Assembly (NCBI GenBank): GCA_045588655.1 | Contig: JAZNEP010000026.1 | Span: 1 to 32,934, forward strand | Direction: 5' to 3' | Origin: SVFI01 sp045588655 | GTDB lineage: Bacteria > Bacillota > Clostridia > Lachnospirales > Lachnospiraceae | DNA: 32,934 bases | In this document: one piece after another, positions 30,660 through 32,934 of the stretch | Position numbering within the stretch: the stretch's first letter is position 1 | Layout of the letters: each line of letters starts with the position of its first letter | Position numbers and translations under genes: made by a program | The notes under the pieces: model-generated | Told to the model about the DNA's origin: nothing | Database searches by the model: none | The model's input: only the letters and a program-made list of their open reading frames with translations

Positions 30660-31658
30660 TTATTGCCTTCCTTTATATTGATCTATGATTTCCAGTAAAT
30701 AATTTTTATATTCGCAAGCGACTTCCTCCGGTTTAAGGAGCTGTATCTGTCCGCCCAAACCTGTAAGCCAACCAAAAAACTGCTTGGATACCGCGACTTT
30801 TACCCTGGCAGTGCAGATTCCTTCTCCACGATCCCGAATATCAATCTCTCTCCCAAATCGATCAATCACAATACCAATCTGCTCCTTTGGAAACTGCAGT
30901 GTCAGTATCTGCTCCTCTCCTGCAAACATCCCAAAGTTTTGCTGTGTATAAATCGCAGGATTTATTTTTTTTGCCACTTCATTTCCTGTACGCTCACTTT
31001 TCAAGATTGAAAGGGAACTCATTTTATCTACACGGAAATGTTTCATAATCGCATCATTTTCATCATATGCTACCAGATAATAGTTTTCGTCTTTCCATAC
31101 CAGAAAATACGGGCTCATCTCATAAAATGCACCATCTTTTCGAAAATGCATCTTTTTGTCAGCACCCCAGTCGTAATACTGAAAGCGAATCCTTTTGTTT
31201 TCCTGTATGGCTCTGTGAATATCGTCCACACTATAATAAATACTTTCATTGCTGTTCTTATTTCGATCCGACACAAAAACCTGTCGCCTGAGCTGTTTGG
31301 CCTCATGTTGACTGGCAAGTTGTTCCAGTTTGGAAATCAGTTCTTTTGATTTCTTCGCTGTAATAAAGCGCGACGACTGTACCGCATCAACCAATAGTTT
31401 TAATTCTGCCAACTCAAAATCTCTGCTGGCAAGATAATATCCACTGTTCTCTCTTTTTTTTGACACCAAAATATCATACCCAAACTCCTGGAGAGCCTGT
31501 ATATCCGCATAAATAGATTTTCGCTCTGCCTTCAATCCTTCTATTTCGAGTGCTTCAATCAGCTCCGGAGTCGATATTGCATGATTTTCATCACTGCGCT
31601 CCATCAATAGCTTGAGCAGATACAGCAACTTTAATTTTTGTCCTTCTGATTTTGCCAT
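30660..31658 (-). CDS. WYL-domain transcriptional regulator
   Basis: 332 residues. N-terminal HTH_11/DeoR-type winged helix (KLLYLLKLLMERS, ISTPELIEALEIEGLKAERK, IYADIQALQEFGYDI, residues 10-73), then a WYL domain around 145-225 with IRFQYYDWGADKK and PYFLVWKDENYYLVAYDEN, and a WCX C-terminal part. WYL domains bind nucleic-acid or nucleotide ligands and such regulators control DNA-damage and defence genes as well as metabolism. ATG 31656-31658 has GGAGG 7 bases upstream. The gene overlaps the phosphatase gene by 28 bases. A target operon cannot be told; the aminotransferase immediately downstream is a candidate. Confidence 0.9.
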   Translation of the reverse strand: MAKSEGQKLKLLYLLKLLMERSDENHAISTPELIEALEIEGLKAERKSIYADIQALQEFGYDILVSKKRENSGYYLASRDFELAELKLLVDAVQSSRFITAKKSKELISKLEQLASQHEAKQLRRQVFVSDRNKNSNESIYYSVDDIHRAIQENKRIRFQYYDWGADKKMHFRKDGAFYEMSPYFLVWKDENYYLVAYDENDAIMKHFRVDKMSSLSILKSERTGNEVAKKINPAIYTQQNFGMFAGEEQILTLQFPKEQIGIVIDRFGREIDIRDRGEGICTARVKVAVSKQFFGWLTGLGGQIQLLKPEEVACEYKNYLLEIIDQYKGRQ

Positions 31659-32389
31659 AAAATATCCTCCACATCCCATAAATAGGAGATTTGATAGGTT
31701 ACTCCGGTTTGACTCTCATTTGAAGCAGCCTCTGCCACATTTTTTTTAGGTGCATACAAGCAACAGTCTAAGCCGGCATTTTGTGCTCCCTTCATATCCG
31801 AGGTCATAGAATCACCGATAACCAAAATACGACCACGATCCAGACTTTTCTCCTGACTACTCAGATGTTTTTCAATTGATTGCAGACACAAGTCAAAAAA
31901 ACGTACATCCGGTTTATCATAACCTATCACTTCCGAAATAAATATGTCATCCATCACTTCGTCGAAACCGGCCAAATGCAGTTTATTACGCTGCGTCCAT
32001 TCCACGCCATTTGTAATGATGTACTGCTGAAACGCATCCTTGTTGAGCTTTTTACATAAGGAAAGGGAATCATCCATATAAAAATATACACTTCCAAAAT
32101 TACGCTGATATGTTATTTGAAATTCAGTCACGTCAATCTGCGTAATTTGCATCTCTTCAAACAATTTTTGAAATCTACCATGCAATACATCCTGCTTACA
32201 TATCTCTCCCCTCTCAAGCCGCTTCCACAATGAATCATTAATCGCAGAATACATTCGCACTTTGGCATCGTCAATTTCCATCCCAAATGATAGGAATGTT
32301 TCCTTGAGCGCCCATTTTTCTGATTCCAAGAAATTGAGGAGGGTTCCATCGACGTCCCACAGCACCACATCGTATCGCTTTTCTCTCAT
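31631..32389 (-). CDS. HAD hydrolase, YjjG/YfnB-like nucleotidase
   Basis: 252 residues. Motif I is WDVDGTLLNF with nucleophile D12 and acid D14, motif II ITNGVEW, motif III K in IGYDKPDVRFF, and motif IV VIGDSMTSDMKGAQNAGLD. The helical cap with SAINDSLWKRLERGEI, then HGRFQKLFEEM, is like YjjG, which removes phosphate from non-canonical pyrimidine nucleotides and so cleans the nucleotide pool. ATG 32387-32389 is chosen as AGAGGT lies 7 bases upstream; an ATG eight codons further has no good ribosome site. It starts the phosphatase-WYL-aminotransferase set. Confidence 0.9.
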   Translation of the reverse strand: MREKRYDVVLWDVDGTLLNFLESEKWALKETFLSFGMEIDDAKVRMYSAINDSLWKRLERGEICKQDVLHGRFQKLFEEMQITQIDVTEFQITYQRNFGSVYFYMDDSLSLCKKLNKDAFQQYIITNGVEWTQRNKLHLAGFDEVMDDIFISEVIGYDKPDVRFFDLCLQSIEKHLSSQEKSLDRGRILVIGDSMTSDMKGAQNAGLDCCLYAPKKNVAEAASNESQTGVTYQISYLWDVEDILWQNQKDKN

Positions 32390-32437
32390 CTGCTCTACCT
32401 CTTCACCGGCCATAGTTCCATAACCTGTATTCTTATG

Positions 32438-32470
32438 AAAAAACAGGTGCTCAAATCACTTGAACACCTG
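32438..32470 (-). terminator. Terminator after the 55-residue membrane protein
   Basis: Minus-strand stem CAGGTG-TTCAA / TTTGA-GCACCTG (32444-32470) followed by TTTTTT. It begins 9 bases after the stop at 32479. Confidence 0.9.
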
Positions 32471-32478
32471 CGCTAATA

Positions 32479-32646
32479 TTATTCCGTCTCTGTTGTTTCT
32501 GTTTCTTCCAGCATTGCTGCTTCCTTGGCGCTAGATTTTCTCCAAATGGATCCCGCCCAAAAACCTAATGCTGCAACAACGGCGATCACTACCATCAATA
32601 CAATATAAGATAAAAAAGTATTTACAAACAAAATAAGATTATTCAT
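32479..32646 (-). CDS. 55-residue single-span membrane protein
   Basis: This gene runs ATG 32644-32646 to TAA 32479-32481. The protein has one hydrophobic helix (about residues 3-33, ILFVNTFLSYIVLMVVIA then VVAALGFWAG), a short basic stretch (IWRKSSAKEA) and an acidic, Thr-rich tail (ETETTETE). GGAGGT lies 8 bases upstream, a consensus-like promoter is in place, and a strong terminator follows, so it is a complete single-gene unit. Proteins of this shape occur in many Lachnospiraceae, where databases often mislabel them vanadium nitrogenase; no metal site is present. Function is unknown. Confidence 0.85.
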   Translation of the reverse strand: MNNLILFVNTFLSYIVLMVVIAVVAALGFWAGSIWRKSSAKEAAMLEETETTETE

Positions 32647-32673
32647 CTTCTAATACCTCCAATCACTCTTCAC

Positions 32674-32703
32674 ATCATAACACTTTTCGCCTTATGGCGT
32701 CAA
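32674..32703 (-). promoter_or_regulatory. Promoter of the 55-residue membrane protein gene
   Basis: TTGACG (32698-32703), 18-base spacer, TATGAT (32674-32679). The spacer contains CGCC-ATAA-GGCG, a perfect small palindrome. Confidence 0.75.
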
Positions 32704-32783
32704 GCTGTAAGTAATTACGTAGCTGTGAAAAATTTGTCCTATCATTGATTAATTTAATCGGTGATTATTCCTTGACCGCCGAC

Positions 32784-32915
32784 CATCCACACCACAATTT
32801 TCTCCTTCGGCACGCTTTCGCTACGCGACTCTCGTAGCGGTACTAAGTCCCCACTTCGTGGTCACTAAGGACCGACGTTCGTCCAGTACCTCAGGAAAAA
32901 ACCGTGGCGTGGATG
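32784..32915. ncRNA. Compact multi-helix element, possible structured RNA or dispersed repeat
   Basis: Outer arms CATCCACACCAC (32784-32795) and GTGGCGTGGATG (32904-32915) pair, then TTTTCTCCT-type and AGGAAAAAA arms extend the stem. Inside lie GCTACG/CGTAGC, GGTAC/GTACC, CCAC-TTC-GTGG enclosed by GTCC/GGAC, and GAC-GTTC-GTC. On the minus strand the outer stem is complete with G-U pairs, favouring that strand as the RNA. No reading frame is evident. I do not recognise a known riboswitch; it may also be a multi-copy palindromic repeat. Confidence 0.5.
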
Positions 32916-32934
32916 ATCTGATTCTTGATTGCTT

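Noticed and set aside
1..32934. Plus-strand open frames (for example 30052-30603, 183 codons, and 29569-29955) as genes
   Set aside because: All lie antisense to clear minus-strand genes, lack ribosome sites, and encode low-complexity or basic sequences with no recognisable family. No intact plus-strand gene could be supported.
1..32934. CRISPR array, tRNA or rRNA genes, insertion sequences
   Set aside because: No regularly spaced direct repeats, cloverleaf genes with CCA-type ends or transposase-like frames were found. The dense stem region at 32784-32915 does not have tRNA T-loop sequence.

Overview
This window looks like chromosome from an anaerobic, low-GC Firmicute, most likely a Lachnospiraceae or a close clostridial relative. 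The reasons are AT-rich DNA, strong AGGAGG-type ribosome sites, TTGACA/TATAAT-type promoters, U-tailed intrinsic terminators, an oxygen-sensitive class III ribonucleotide reductase (nrdDG), and a 55-residue single-span membrane protein of a kind I recall as common in that family. Every gene I accept lies on the minus strand, so transcription runs from high to low coordinates. I saw no tRNA, rRNA, CRISPR array, transposase or integrase.

Region 1 (1-12,340) is an accessory array of small, mostly single-gene units. It holds seven GNAT acetyltransferase genes (two are tandem two-domain proteins), a P-loop kinase-like protein, a Nudix hydrolase, a NimA-like flavin protein, a serine beta-lactamase-like protein, a degenerate protein kinase, a nucleoside phosphorylase, a methyltransferase and two small uncharacterised proteins. 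Decayed gene pieces sit between some of them (2416-2564, 3068-3139). Short identical sequences recur at gene starts: TTGTAAGGGAGAA three times, AGTTGGTGGAGGAG twice. Two GNAT genes (8576-9337 and 11337-12326) each sit behind a strong promoter, a short open reading frame with a good ribosome site, and intrinsic terminator(s) that end just before the GNAT ribosome site. This is the layout of terminator-attenuated, drug-inducible resistance genes and is the most interesting new signal here.

Region 2 (12,600-16,670) is a gntR (YtrA-type), ABC ATPase, two permeases, CPBP-protease operon with overlapping genes and an AT-rich dyad behind its own promoter, preceded by a small two-span membrane protein with its own terminator.

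Region 3 (16,740-26,460) reads in transcription order: response regulator, histidine kinase, ABC ATPase, two ABC permeases of LanFEG immunity type, membrane-anchored S41/PDZ protease, isoprenylcysteine-methyltransferase-like protein, second membrane S41 protease, GNAT, DUF5714-arsenate reductase fusion. I infer a peptide-antibiotic (lantibiotic-like) sensing and resistance locus, because S41 proteases are known to cleave nisin (NSR) and LanFEG pumps expel lantibiotics. A long A/T-only hairpin begins at the kinase stop codon and separates it from the transporter genes.

Region 4 (26,480-32,934) is conserved core: nrdG and nrdD behind a promoter with a NrdR box, a class I/II aminotransferase, a WYL-domain regulator, a YjjG-like HAD phosphatase, the small membrane protein, and at the right edge a compact multi-helix RNA-like element (32784-32915) with no coding potential that I can see.
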